Shown in pieces: positions 12,649 through 23,872 of a stretch of 64,000 nt of DNA. Numbering within the stretch: the stretch's first letter is position 1; each line of letters starts with the position of its first letter. A program made the translations under genes and the position numbers. Below the pieces are notes generated by a model, which searched no databases, was not told the DNA's origin, and saw only the letters and a list, made by a program, of their open reading frames with translations. Source of the DNA: Hygrocybe punicea (lineage: Eukaryota > Basidiomycota > Agaricomycetes > Agaricales > Hygrophoraceae); NCBI GenBank assembly GCA_963556145.1, contig OY744466.1, positions 682,001 through 746,000 on the forward strand. The letters are read 5' to 3'.

Positions 12649-15600
12649 ATGGCTCGACATTTTGACCTTGAAGAATGGACCCATTTGCACAGCAAAATTT
12701 ATCCCAGTTCCAACACTCCTGCCCAAATCTCTCTCGAGCGATGGTTTCTGATGAAGATTCCTGCTGAACATGCCGCCACCATTCCACAGCCTTCAATGCC
12801 AATTGCCCATCTTATCTTGTCTATGACACTTCCACCTCTCTCCATTATGACACCATTAGCTACTGAATTCTCCTTCGACCTTCCCATCCTTTTTATCAAC
12901 AATCTTTCGGCACTTCACTTGCCCCTGCTCGCTCACACGCAAAGCATGCTCGCATCCTTTGGCCAAGCCTGGTTTGATGGCAAACACTTGGTTGTCGATC
13001 CTACCAACAACGAGCTTCATTTACCATTCTGGATCCTGCAGTACTGGCTCTGAATGGGCCATGCAGTCACTGCAAAAAGTCCATGGGAAGAGGCGCAAAA
13101 GTGGTTGCTCACCCATCAAGATTCCATCCATCTGATGGCTGGCGTTGTCCAAGATGCCATCAACTCGTTTAAAACCCTTGGCTGGGACATTCTGCTGTCA
13201 GATCTGCGATCCCTCAACATTGTGGAGCTTTTGTCAATGCGGATGATCCACAGTTGTGTCGTTGATGCCATGATTGAGTCCATTGTCCAGCGTATTCGTC
13301 TCAATCCTGGTCTTCATGAACGTGTCTCAGTTGAAGATCTTACCTTCTCCGATGTTGTCCAGCTCAACGATGACCACTGGAAACAGTACAAGCACCACCA
13401 GTGCTTCACCCGTGCATGCAATCTTGGCAACCACCTTCATGAAGGGTCTCTCAAGATTGTCATCATACCTTTCAACAAAGAAAAGATCCACTGGGCCATC
13501 TTGTTTGTCGATGCTCCTGACAAATGGATCAAACACGGTGACACTCTTGAATGGGCATGGCCAGTTCAAGATGTCAGGCGCATCCAGCAATGGCTCAACC
13601 TACACGGATTCCCAATGTTCCAAGAATCTGGAAGCGTGCCGCACGGGCTACAGTCGGATTCATATTCATGTGCCATAGGGATGATCAACATCATTCAACA
13701 CAACCTGTTTGGCGATCCTCTCTTTACCGACGAGAACAAGCATTTCCTCTGTATCCAAGAGTACTTAAGGATCGTGCAGGTGTGCTATTTATTTCATTAA
13801 TCTAAAATTGACCTGATATGTCATTCTTGCACCAGTGCGACAATCTCATTCCATCATCGGCAGGACCTGCTGATGGCGACTTCCAACCCAATGCCGAGGA
13901 CCTTTCTGATCGTGATTCCCAATGCAACACCAACACTGACAACAGTGATGTGGAGATCGTGACTGATCTTTCCATGGCTTCACTACCTGGCTCTGCTGTC
14001 CCACGAGCCCCTCAGCCTTTTATCAATCTTTGTGCAACCTCTTCAGAATCTGGTGTTGGCTTATTTAAATTCTTTCAGCCTGTCTCTCATGATCAACATC
14101 TCATAGCAATATGCCAGCAGGATGCAGCAATGAAGGATGAACGTGAGGATGAAATACGGTGGCACGCCGAGAACAATGCACTTAAATCGATCGAGAAGAA
14201 AGCAAGGAAGAGGATGTTAGCCCAGAATCGCAAGTGTGCTCATCATGCCTGCTTAAAAGCTCAAGTGAGTGCATCCAACACTCTTCTGTTACTCGTCTCA
14301 CTGTTGTATTTCACCAGACATCCAATAAGCCAGAAACAACTGTCAATGATGTTCTTCATGACAAAGCAGCAACGTTGTCCATGATTACCTTTCCCCACAG
14401 CCTGGCAGAGGCATCATGCCCCCATCATGCATTCCGAGAGAGCTTGCATGATCCAAATTCATGTGGGAGGAAACGCAAACCAGAGAACATGAGTCCGACA
14501 GATGCTGTTCGCATCAATTGGCAACATCCTTTACTTTGGTCTCAAATTGTCCGAGCTGCAACATATGTAGGATATGGAATGTCCCTGACTGCAATTGCCA
14601 CAGAACTCAAGCACCGCAATCTGGATCAATTTGCGAAGATTACTCCCCAGGTCATTGGTTCCTGGATTGATCACAGTGGTGCACGTCCTGTCTGGAAGCC
14701 AGAGGTTATATGAAGAGCACAGAACGGAAATCAACCACCTGGACATGTGAATCGTACCAACATCCTTGCCCCATACCCACACATCGTTAGTGGAATTGTG
14801 GACCAGCTCAGGACGCTTCGCCACATTGGCATCGCCCTCGATGTCTTTCAGTGTCGTGGTATCATGGTTGCGCATCTTCATCATGCCATTCCGGAAGTGT
14901 TCCGGGTTATTGCAAAGGATGGATCAGTTTTCTGATGTTCAGAATCATGGGTGAAGCATTTCATTTACCAGAACCTGAAGTGGTCATTTTGCCATTCAAC
15001 CCGAGCCTCACAAAAGACTCCTGCCAATGCAGATGAACTCTGTCACCATCAGTTTCTTTGCCAAGCCGTCACAACTCGCGATACAGCAATTTGGTCTCCT
15101 GGTTTTCATGTCAACATTGACCAGACAAACATTGTGTACCAATGTTCCATGAGCTGCACATACGATGATGTCGGCAGCAGCCAAGTCGCTGTGATTGGCA
15201 AGGATGAGAAGCATGCATTCACACTTCTTGTTGGCATATCCGACTCAGGCGATGTACTCCCATTCCAAGCTGTATTTCAAGGTGCAACTTGAACACAACG
15301 TTCCTGCCCATCTCGTGAATCTGCCTTCTACGAAGAGGCAATGAACCTTGGTTTCAAATTTGAATTCTCGAACACAGACATCTATTGGTTGACCTTTGAT
15401 CTCATGTGCAAGTATGTCTGCGAGATTCTCGTGCCTTATTTCACAGAGCAGAAAAAAAGGGCGGCAACTAATGATGATCAAAAGTGCATCCTCCAACTTG
15501 ATGTATGGGTCGTTCACCGATCTGTCACATTCCGGACATGGCTTGACTAAAATTATCCATGGATTATTTATCTTTTCGTCCCTGGTGGTTGCACCGGCAT

Positions 15601-16312
15601 CACCCAGCCTTGTGACGTTGGGATCCAGCACCCCTTGAAGCTTTCAATCAAACGGTCACAGCATGCAGATGTAGTTGACGAGACACTCAGATACCTCGAG
15701 AATGGTACTGATCCAGCAGAGCTGCAAATTGACACTCGAATCGGCACATTGTGAAATTGCACAGTGGGTTGGATGGTACGAGCATATCATGCAATCAATA
15801 AGCCAGAGCTGGTCAGAAAGGTTCGTGTTGTGGGTTTGTGGTTCTGGATCTAATTAAGTATTCTATTCCAGGCATTCGAGATGTGTGAAGCTGGCAAGGG
15901 ATTCAATCTTTCATTCAAGAGCATCACAAGCCGTGAAACACTACTCCTTCTCCGTGACATTCAGAAAAACAAACCTGAGCTCTGGAGCACAATTACCTCT
16001 CCACAATATGCTGCTGCTGATGCTACCAACAACATCGAGGAACTACCTGATTAAATTTCTGGTGAAGACGAGATCGAGGATGAAATTGAGGTTCCAGTTG
16101 ATGTGGTAATGGAATATATGTGCTCGGGTGGCACTATTGTGCCGGAAGGGTTTGCTGTGGGAACAGATGGTGCTTTGCAAGTAAGAAACGATTCAGAGGA
16201 ATATGAGCGGGAGCCAGAGGACATTTCGGAGCAGCCTGAGGAGATTGAGTATGGCCGGGGTAAGAGAAGGGCCATTGCAAATGCCCAATATGGAGATTTC
16301 TGGCGTCACTAG
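12649..16312 (+). pseudogene. Ulp1-type protease fused to pogo-like DDD transposase, decayed
   Basis: Exons 12649-13779, 13836-14264, 14318-15820 and 15872-16312 stay in one frame across three introns (51-56 bp). The N-terminal part is a C48/Ulp1-type cysteine protease: His in KIHWAILFVD (codon 13489), Asp in GDTLEW, Gln and Cys in LQSDSYSC (Cys codon 13669) are all present. After an acidic, charged linker (REDEIRWHAENN) comes a helix-turn-helix-like segment (SLTAIATELKHRNLDQF) and a pogo-type catalytic core with three Asp motifs: NIDQTNIVYQ, QLDVWVVHRS and QPCDVGIQ. Stops lie at 13051, 14711, 14933, 15290 and 15752 (TGA) and 15548 and 16052 (TAA). The start ATG is the first one ahead of the conserved frame. 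In life it would cut and paste the element; the protease may process SUMO or the polyprotein, which is inference. Confidence 0.8.
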
Positions 16313-16448
16313 TATGTTTCAAAGTAGATAGGATTATATACAGCTATAAATGTGTTTTTCCAATGTGTCACGATTTAGCTTCAGAGCACACAAGTCAGCG
16401 TGACGGTCACTCAAAATAAGTTCCCTTCAGAGGGGGGCATGACTGCGT

Positions 16449-16870
16449 TAGTGTTGCTGAAGTTCAGTTCAGTTCAGAAACAGGTTTGGAGCATATTTGT
16501 GAAATATCTCAAGGAGATTAATTTGCATTTGCCCAGATTTTTTTTTGATGGCTTCTGTAACACTTTAAATTCTCTTGTATGAGTTGTGCCTGAAGGGAAT
16601 GTAAAAATTGAAATTTATAAAAATGCAAAAGGAGGTGTAAGTCTGAGGTTTTTTGATTTTTTGAAAAACCTCGGACTTACACCCCCTTTTGCATTTTTAT
16701 AAAATTTAATTTTTACATTCCCTTCAGGCACAACTCATACAAGAGAATTTAAAGTGTTAAAGAAGCCATCAAAAAAATTCTGGGCAAATGCAAATTAATC
16801 TCCTTGAGACATTTCACAAATATGCTCCAAACCTGTTTCTGAACTGAACTGAACTTCAGCAACACTAGGT
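16449..16870. mobile_element. hAT-like foldback MITE inside the pogo element
   Basis: Begins TAGTGTTGCTGAAGTTCAG and ends in its reverse complement at 16867. The two arms, about 190 bp each, are near-perfect inverted copies around a short TTTTTGATTTTTTGAAAAA centre near 16655. The flanking words GACTGCGT (16441-16448) and CACTGCGT (16871-16878) are an 8-bp duplication with one mismatch if three extra bases (GGT) belong to the right end. The subterminal word is GTTCAG, as in the element at 29187. Confidence 0.75.
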
Positions 16871-16905
16871 CACTGCGTGATGAAGCTCCGATCGAAACAG
16901 TACAG

Positions 16906-17756
16906 TAAGATGTGATGTAAGATGGAAGCATCAACAACAAGAACAGATGTGCAAAATGGTTGAATTAGCAAGAGAAAAAAACATTGAATGCGGCATTCTG
17001 TGAAGGAGGGAAGGAGTGTATATTGCCAGGAGTGTGTAACTATTCTACCAAATCATGGTCCACTGGCTGCTGGTTCTGTGTAAACTTGGTAGAGCTGGAA
17101 GACTAGTAGATGATCAAAGATAGCCTTACCACACCTGTAGCCAGCTTTTATCCATTGCCATTGCCACTGCTGCTGCTTTTGTTTCTCATGGTGCTCATAC
17201 ATACAATAAAAAGACCACAGCATTGTTTACTATTTGGTACCATACTTGTGTCAGCCATTTATGACATGTAAAGAAAATTTGTAGCTATTCTACCGGAGCA
17301 TGGTCTGCTGGCTGCTGATTCTGTAAACTGGCTAAGGCTAGAAGACTAGAGATGGTCAAAGATGTCCTTACTGCTGTAGGTACCAATTGTTTCTTCATTT
17401 TCATCAACTGGTGTGAGGCATTCTTCAAATAGATGTGGAGGAGATTGGCGATCAGCCAATCATTGTGGTATCTATGAAGGATTGGGTATTTTTTCCTCAC
17501 CTAAGCAGATCATCAGCCATTACATGAGAAAATTTATATCAACCGAATTCACCTTGTCAAAGACCATCTGCACCTTCACAACATCCTGCTTTGGGAATGT
17601 GGAGTTGAGGTTGAGATGAGTGGAGGCCAGTCCATGCATGTAAGTCTGCTTGCACATGAGTGTCAAAGGTCAAAAGGAAGAAAAAGTCAAATCTGGACTT
17701 TGCTATAGAAGTCATGTTTCCACCTCAATTTATCTTCCAGATTGTAGCCATCCTTT
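16906..17756. other. Relic sequence with an internal near-duplicate
   Basis: Continues the broken coding relic that the pogo element interrupted (WKHQQQEQMCKMVELARK). Then come two imperfect copies of a ~105-bp segment beginning TATTCTACC at 17041 and 17286, each followed by CTGGCTGCTG and GAAGACTAG. No gene is supported. Confidence 0.35.
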
Positions 17757-18493
17757 TGTTATGGATCACTTCTGCAGTGGGCTCTGGCAACAATCAACTT
17801 AACTGGGAGGTGGTTTCCAGAGGAGAGAACAGCAGTTTTCATTGTTGCTTACAACTAAGACAACACTGCTAAGAGGGGGTCATGGTCTAATGTCATTGCA
17901 AACTGTGGGGGTTACCCAAGACAAGAGGGTCAGCCCCAAGAACCAGACTAAATGTAAGGAAAGGAAAAGAAGAAAAAGTCCAAACTAACTAGAGGAACAG
18001 TACATATAGTGACTGTCTTGAGGGCAGTCAATAGAAGTCCAACCATGAGGCTATAGCAAGTCCAACTACACCATGTGTTCCCCATGAGGTGGAGGTCAGT
18101 GGCATGGTACACTATGTGTTGTTCAACCTAAAGGAGAATACACAGGATGTAAATGATGTAGTCACATTGGAACTAAATTCAGAGGGTCAATTCTTTGCCA
18201 AAAGCCAAGTAACAGACTACTGATGCTGCGGATAAGCTCTAAAAGATTTCAATGTATTGGATTTTTTCATACACATGAGGCATCCTCATGTCAATGTTCT
18301 TGCAATCCAACTGGAGGCCTGGGTGTCATTGAGGGATAGCAGAGGTCCGGATGACTCGGATTATTTGTCGTCAGATCATGTGATATGCAGAATTGCCAAT
18401 TCAGGGTCTACACTTGCTGCAATGGGCAAGTGTGCAGTCTGGCAAGTGCATTGCATGGTCGGGTTCGAGGGGGGCATCATCCAGTGTCAAGCT
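17757..18493 (+). repeat. LTR-like dispersed repeat, copy B (truncated)
   Basis: Starts TGTTATGGATCACTTCTGC like copies A and C and follows them through the GGGGGTTACCCAAGACAAG block and the SSDHVICRIANSGST block. Similarity ends around CCAGTGTCAAGCT (18481-18493). The same 13 bp occur again at 19845-19857, so an insertion or deletion may have occurred between them. Confidence 0.6.
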
Positions 18494-19088
18494 AAAATTC
18501 AAAGTTGGTCTGATAAGTGACTAGATATTGATTAGATCGACTAATGTTGGCAGAGGACCCTTTGGCTTTTGGTGTGATTTATGTACTCAAATATTTTGGT
18601 AATTATCCCTATTTTATTTACAATGTTATAGCTATTTTTCGAAAAACATCGGCTTGAGCTGAGGCAACACTAATTGCAGCAGATAACAGGGCAAAAAGGA
18701 CTATATCACTGCTCTGCATGACTTTGTGAGGCTGGACAGACCAATTGAAGCAATGAAAAAACTCATGCCACACTGGATGCACAGCATGATATTTATTGCA
18801 AAAATATCTTGAAGTTGTGTTAAAATTAATCCATGCCACTCTAATGTACCAAAAGTGACAAAATCTGAAAAGATATTGCATAATTTTCAACAAGTATGAT
18901 GAACAGATAATATATGACTTTGAGTCCAGTTGGTGAGCAGCTTCATTCTTTATTTCATAACATTCATTGTGTTTGAAATAATACTTTGCTTAAAATTATG
19001 TAGAAATGCCACAATATATTTTCAGAATATTTCTTCTAATCATGTGTTGAAATAAAATAGATTAATTTTACAGCCGTTTGTATAAATG
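18494..19088. other. AT-rich stretch with a possible short hAT remnant
   Basis: About 18542-18672 begins TAATGTTGGC and ends AAAAACATCGGCTTGAGC then TGAGGCAACACTA. The right end closely resembles that of the MITE at 33871-34240. No target duplication is evident. The rest is AT-rich with no gene seen. Confidence 0.35.
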
Positions 19089-19844
19089 ATGGCACTTTTT
19101 GAAATTTTTTGAATCAATTGAACAATATGGACTTAGACAAATTTTCTGTGCTCAATCTTGTATCTCATGAAATACTGCATGGATTGACATGGTTACAGAG
19201 GGAAAGTTGTAGTATTTTCTAAGGGCTATCGGCTCCTGTAATTACATTTGGACTATATTTAGTGTATGATGAGTGGTGGATGAAACAAAGAGGTAAGTAG
19301 TATTTTTGACACCCAATATAATTATGGCATCAAAAGAGCTCCTATGAAGAAGATTGTAGGGAGAAAATTGTTCAGTGTTTCAAGGGCTAGAAGCTCATAT
19401 ACTGTATTTTGCTTCATTTTTGTCCTTTGAGTCAAATATTACTCTGTATTATATTTGTTTATATTAGGCTTGAAATATCACATGAATCATAATTATGGGA
19501 TCAAAGGACAAAAATGAAGCAAAATACAGTATATGAGCTTCTAGCCCTTGAAACACTGAACAATTTTCTCCCTACAATCTTCTTCATAGGAGCTCTTTTG
19601 ATGCCATAATTTGACAATATCATTTTGGGTGTCAAAAAGTACTGGTTTACCTTTTGTTTCATCTACAAGTCACCAAATACAAAATATGGTCCAAATGTAA
19701 TGATAGCAGTAGATAGCCCTTAAGAAATAGTACAACTTTCCCTCTGTAACCATGTTAATCTATGCAGTACTTCATGAGATACAAGGTAGAGCACAGAAAT
19801 TTTCACCAAGTCCATATTATTTTAATTGATCAAAAAATTTCCCA
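19089..19844. repeat. Large foldback element, ~330-bp inverted arms
   Basis: The left arm (GGCACTTTTTGAAATTTTTT ... AGGAGCTC-type block ... TGAAGCAAAATACAG region) is repeated inverted on the right, around a ~90-bp AT-rich centre near 19440-19500. The arms match closely, for example CAATTTTCTCCCTACAATC at about 19560 and its complement near 19350. No coding frame. It is a MITE or foldback transposon of unknown superfamily. Confidence 0.65.
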
Positions 19845-20171
19845 CCAGTGTCAAGCTCACCACAAACGACTGTAAGAGGAAAAGAACCATTGCAATGCCA
19901 CAACCAGGTGGCCAAACTATGCCTGCTTCAAGTGAGCTGCCAAGACAAACATTATTGGGCAGTGAAGGTCTGTCTCCAAGACCTGCATTATTGTCACCAT
20001 CATGATGTGAGAGTGATGATTGCATATGTTGATGTGCCAAGACAAAGTCCAGAATCCCTGTGAGGACTTTACACTCCCCCACACATCCTCCTGGGGTCAA
20101 CCAGGAATACCAGGAATTTACCAGGAGTAGCCAGGAATGGCTTCCAACCAAATTCTAGTCCACTACTCAAC
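19845..20171. other. Non-coding, CCAGGAAT-type short repeats at its end
   Basis: No gene seen. From 20095 to 20140 the words CCAGGAATACCAGGAATT and CCAGGAGTAGCCAGGAAT recur. The same words resume at 28430-28560 beyond the Tnp2-type element, which appears to have split a pre-existing repeat island. Confidence 0.4.
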
Positions 20172-20536
20172 CCAGTGAAAATCCCATGTGACCTAACCGG
20201 CTCACATCGGATTCTCTGTGATGGACTGATCCTGTTCGATATTCCGGACTATAGCATATAGAACATATGATCAGATTGAGTCTGAACGAATTTGAGAAGC
20301 TTTCATATCGAACTAGGTGTGATTTCAGAGTACTAGGAAACAATTGGATATTCCCCTGCTCCCCCTGCTGCTGCCCTGCTCCTGCTCCCCGCTCCTCACC
20401 CCTCCTGCTGCCTCACATTCCTGCTCCGGTCCACTGCCTCGTTCATTAGCTAGTTGCACCCCACCTCCTCCTAGCTGATGACCAGTCACTTGCACAACAA
20501 GCTGAGCTTCTCGTATGCCTGTAAGAGGACTATCAG

Positions 20537-23500
20537 CTAATGTGCATAAAACATAAGGACTTGAGCAAATCGCACGTCTTTCATTTCCTTGTTCAGTATA
20601 TCCCAGATAGCAGTAAACTCGGCGGTGGTTGTATGCGGGTGGTCTTTTATGTAGTTGATAGTGTAGAGGTTCCTAGAAAGGCCAAAGATAATATCAGTGT
20701 CCTTCGTAGGTGTTTATAATAAAGCATACCTGGCTGTCGTGGACTTTGAATTAGGGCGCATCTTCTTTCCTTGGGGTTTCTTATTGGTCGCGACTGGGGC
20801 GTCTGCCTTTGTCTTCAAAATAGCAGGTAGCTTAGCCATAGAGAGTGATTTTGAAGACGATTTGTTGGCCTCCATCTCGATCCCCGCCAAACATGAGACA
20901 ACCATTGCTTTTGGGCCTGGAAAAATGTTGGCCCTAGAGGAATGCTATAGTGTCACTTGATGAGACAGCTGCAATGCAGGATAACTCACAGCGGATCAAC
21001 GAGGGCAAAAATATAGAAAAATGGGAAAATCAGAAGAGTTGAACAACAAGGCACATAGTACCTTTGTTGCCAGACTCATCTGTTCCTGAGTCTCTTCTGC
21101 TTCTGCTTGAAAGTGGCAAAAGTGGTGCAATAGAAAGTGGGGAAAGTGGTGCCTCCAAAAACAGGGAAAGTGGGGAAAGCGGGGAAAGTGGTGCATTGGA
21201 AAGCAGGGAAAGCGGTGCTGTGGAAGGAGTCAGTGGATGGCATGTTCAGGGGAAGGACTATTTCAGCAGAACCTTCTCCTGTCATCTGAACATCAGGAGA
21301 GGGCTGTAGAGTGAACAGGACAACAGGAGTGTCAGGAAGTAGCTTGATTGTCTTTGCGCACTGATCAGACTTGGGTGCATTTGATGGTAAAGGTCATTTT
21401 GAAGAGGATTTCTCGTCAGTGTCCTCCTGCTTTACAGCTTTGCCATCCTTGGCCTTCGTTTGGTTCCTGTACCAGCCAGAATAAGTGTCAATCGTAGTGA
21501 TGCTGAAGTTCGGTTCGGAACCGAACCGAACCCGGTTTGAACCGCGAACCGAACCGGAAGTTCGGTTCTGGTTCAGCCATTTGGCTGAACCGAACCGCTG
21601 GTTAAGTTTGCGGTTCTGGCACTGACATGTGGTTCAAACCGCGTTCAAACGCGGTTCAAACCACGAACCGTAATGTATAGTTACCTACGTAGATACTCAT
21701 TTACTTAATCCTTCACATTTTTTTCTATGCAGTCGCGTGAACTTAGGTCATGTGACCTTAAACATACTCGCGCGCAACTTCAAGTTCGACTCAACACTAA
21801 CGTTACTCAACAACCACGGTGAGTAATGACTTTATTTCATATTTTACTGACATTTTTTACATAGAACAGCCCCACAGGGCCCACCTTGACCACATAAATA
21901 AGGCGCCCGCGGTCGACTTCACCCAACAACCTCCCTCGCGTTCCAACGCGAGTCGGAGTGAATCGATGGCAGCAGCGGCAGCAGCAGCAACGGCAGTGGC
22001 AACACCACCAATGCCACCACCCCGACAGCGACGACGACGACGACGGCCAAATGATCCCCAGCGACAGCAACCGCAACAGCAGCAGCAGCAGCAGCAACAG
22101 CAACGCCAGCAGCAGCAGCAGAGCGACACCGGCGGCAGCAGCAACCTGCCGCCTCAAACGCGGATGATCGCAACCACTGCTGCCTACAACACCAACACCA
22201 ACACGACGACAATGACAACAACAACAACAGGGAAGTTGAAGGCTGGTAGGGTGGTGCGCCCACCTACCAGCCCAGGTACGTACGCTAGCTTTAACCCGTC
22301 GACAACTTGCTAACCACACACCTCGCAAACCCGGGCTGATGCGTCAACAGACGCGCAGACATCGTTTGCGAGAAATTCGGCATGGCAACGATGAAGAAGG
22401 ACGCGGAAAGGGCCAACAACGGCAACAACCACGCACAAAAAAAACGTGGAAAGCGAGAGAACTGGCCGCAGAAAGCGAGAGAACTGGCCGGGAGAGTGGT
22501 GCACCCACCCCGGTCGCCAGGTAAGTCTTTTTTCGTTTGCTGTCGAATTTTCCCCACCACCGCAGACAGGCACAGTCCACGCCTTCGACCATCCTGCCTC
22601 CATCCGCCCGCCAATGCACCGTACCGGGCCCGAAGATGCCCCAGCCTGAAGCTACAACCACCCCACCTCCCATCCCACCTCCTGCTTCCCCCGTGAAACC
22701 CAGCGCCACATCAATTGATGTGTGCCTGGTCTTCACGAGGAGATTTGGAGGTTGGTTCGTGGTTCGAACCGCGTTCGAACGCAGACCAAACACGTTGAAA
22801 CCGTTCGATGCGGTTCCGGTTCCGGTTCGGCATTTGGCTGAACCAAACCAATGGTTTCGGTTCCGGTTTTCCAAAAAAGTTGAAAAACTGGACCGAACCG
22901 AACTTCGGCAACACTAGTCAATCGCAACTTTGTCAGCCTTCCAATCCTGTTCGCAAAGTCGCAATTCAGGAAATTGCGTGCTTATCTCAGCCCGATAATA
23001 CTGCAGACTTGTGAAATCGAGTTGTGTCCACGTTTTCATGCCAGTACCAGCCTTTTTGAACTGTATAAAAATCTCGCGCACTCGCTTTCTAACCTCCATG
23101 GCTCTTGGACCATCAATTGGCACTCTGTTCATATCTTCAATATATAATAAGGTGTTCTTCTTTGCCAATGTGCCATCGCCATCTATCATAGTGATATCCT
23201 TGTTGAGTTTGCTCCTCCCATGTAATTCGGTGCCAAAACTGGACCTTTGGATATTGCTTTTGATTGAGAGGAGTGATGCTAGATGCAGATGATGGTAGGG
23301 CATTGAGAGTATTTTTGAGTGGGGGTGATGGTTCTCGAGTTGCTGCCTGTGATGCTAGGGTTGTATATGCGTACCTGCCAAAAGCCCATGTCAATTTCAA
23401 AAAATCATAATGATGAATACGTACTTTAGAGTGTGCAATTCTGATTGTGTCTTGATGTATCCATGGTAAAGTTCTGCATACTGTCGATTTCCACTCTGTA

Positions 23501-23808
23501 AAAGTGATTCATGTGTAGCTTCCGCTAGAAGGTGTGAGATATTTGACTGGAATAACGGTGAAGCTAATGAAGACTGAGTGAATATCATCAGTATGCAGAA
23601 TATTTTGAAAAGCAAAAGTAAAGGATACTTGTGGCATTCCTGCTGAATCCCACAAATCATGGGCCAATAACCGCCTCAAAGGTCCAAGTTCACCAAAAGT
23701 CAGACTGAGTGGTCTTGATGGACTGGTTGGAGTGGGTAGAGCAGGGAGAGCTGGTATATCCTGCTGAAATAACTGGACTTTTGGTGAAGTCCACCTTGTG
23801 AAGTCCAT
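20537..23808 (-). pseudogene. Accessory protein of the Tnp2-like element, split by a hAT
   Basis: Minus-strand exons read MDFTRWTSPKVQLFQQD ... LWDSAGMPQ, SNISHLLAEATHESLLQ ... QYAELYHGYIKTQ, YAYTTLASQAATREPS, YPKVQFWHR, then (after a one-base frame change near 23210) DGDGTLAKKNTLLYIEDMNR and ELRLCEQDWKADKVAID. Here the hAT at 21495-22916 interrupts the frame. Removing one copy of its 8-bp duplication restores continuity into TYSGWYRNQTKAKDGKA, and the protein ends NYIKDHPHTTTAEF ... LMFYAH at 20537. Agaricomycete genomes contain many proteins of this kind next to Tnp2-type transposases; the function is unknown to me. At least one further in-frame stop lies near 21400. Confidence 0.6.
21495..22916. 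mobile_element. Non-autonomous hAT element (hAT-C)
   Basis: Begins TAGTGATGCTGAAGTTCGG and ends CCGAACTTCGGCAACACTA, flanked by the exact 8-bp duplication GTCAATCG (21487-21494, 22917-22924). Subterminal regions are built from the word GGTTCGAACC/CCGAACC. The interior has a conserved intron-like segment (GTGAGTAATG to TTACATAG, about 21820-21865) followed by a long Gln/Pro/Ala-rich frame with a CAG/CAA run (22075-22130). Two copies of a GTGGTGCRCCCACC box with splice donors follow (22252 and 22497). No catalytic transposase is present. Closest relative in the window: 30377-33623. Confidence 0.88.
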
Positions 23809-23872
23809 CCGGGTGGTGGGTGTGATGGAATGACTTGAGGGAAATTCTAAGGTCTGCCACTATCAATTTACC

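Larger units (their letters stand above)
12366..16905 (+). mobile_element. pogo/Tc1-mariner-type transposon with Ulp1-transposase fusion
   Basis: Inverted termini CTGTACAGTTTCAATCGGAG (5') and, on the opposite strand, CTGTACTGTTTCGATCGGAG (3') are flanked by TA on both sides (12364-12365, 16906-16907). This is the TA duplication expected of Tc1/mariner/pogo elements. It carries one 1,167-codon reading frame with three introns, broken by seven in-frame stops, so the copy is dead. A 0.42-kb hAT-like element has jumped into its 3' end (16449-16870). Subterminal repeats of CTTCAGAGC-type lie at both ends (near 12421 and 16379). Confidence 0.85.

Noticed and set aside
21819..22313. Gln/Ala-rich plus-strand frame as a host gene
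   Set aside because: It lies wholly inside a delimited hAT and recurs in hAT-E; it is element sequence, not a host gene.
22339..22927. Cluster of overlapping frames on both strands
   Set aside because: GC-rich terminal half of hAT-C; the palindromic GGTTCGAACC words keep several frames open by chance.
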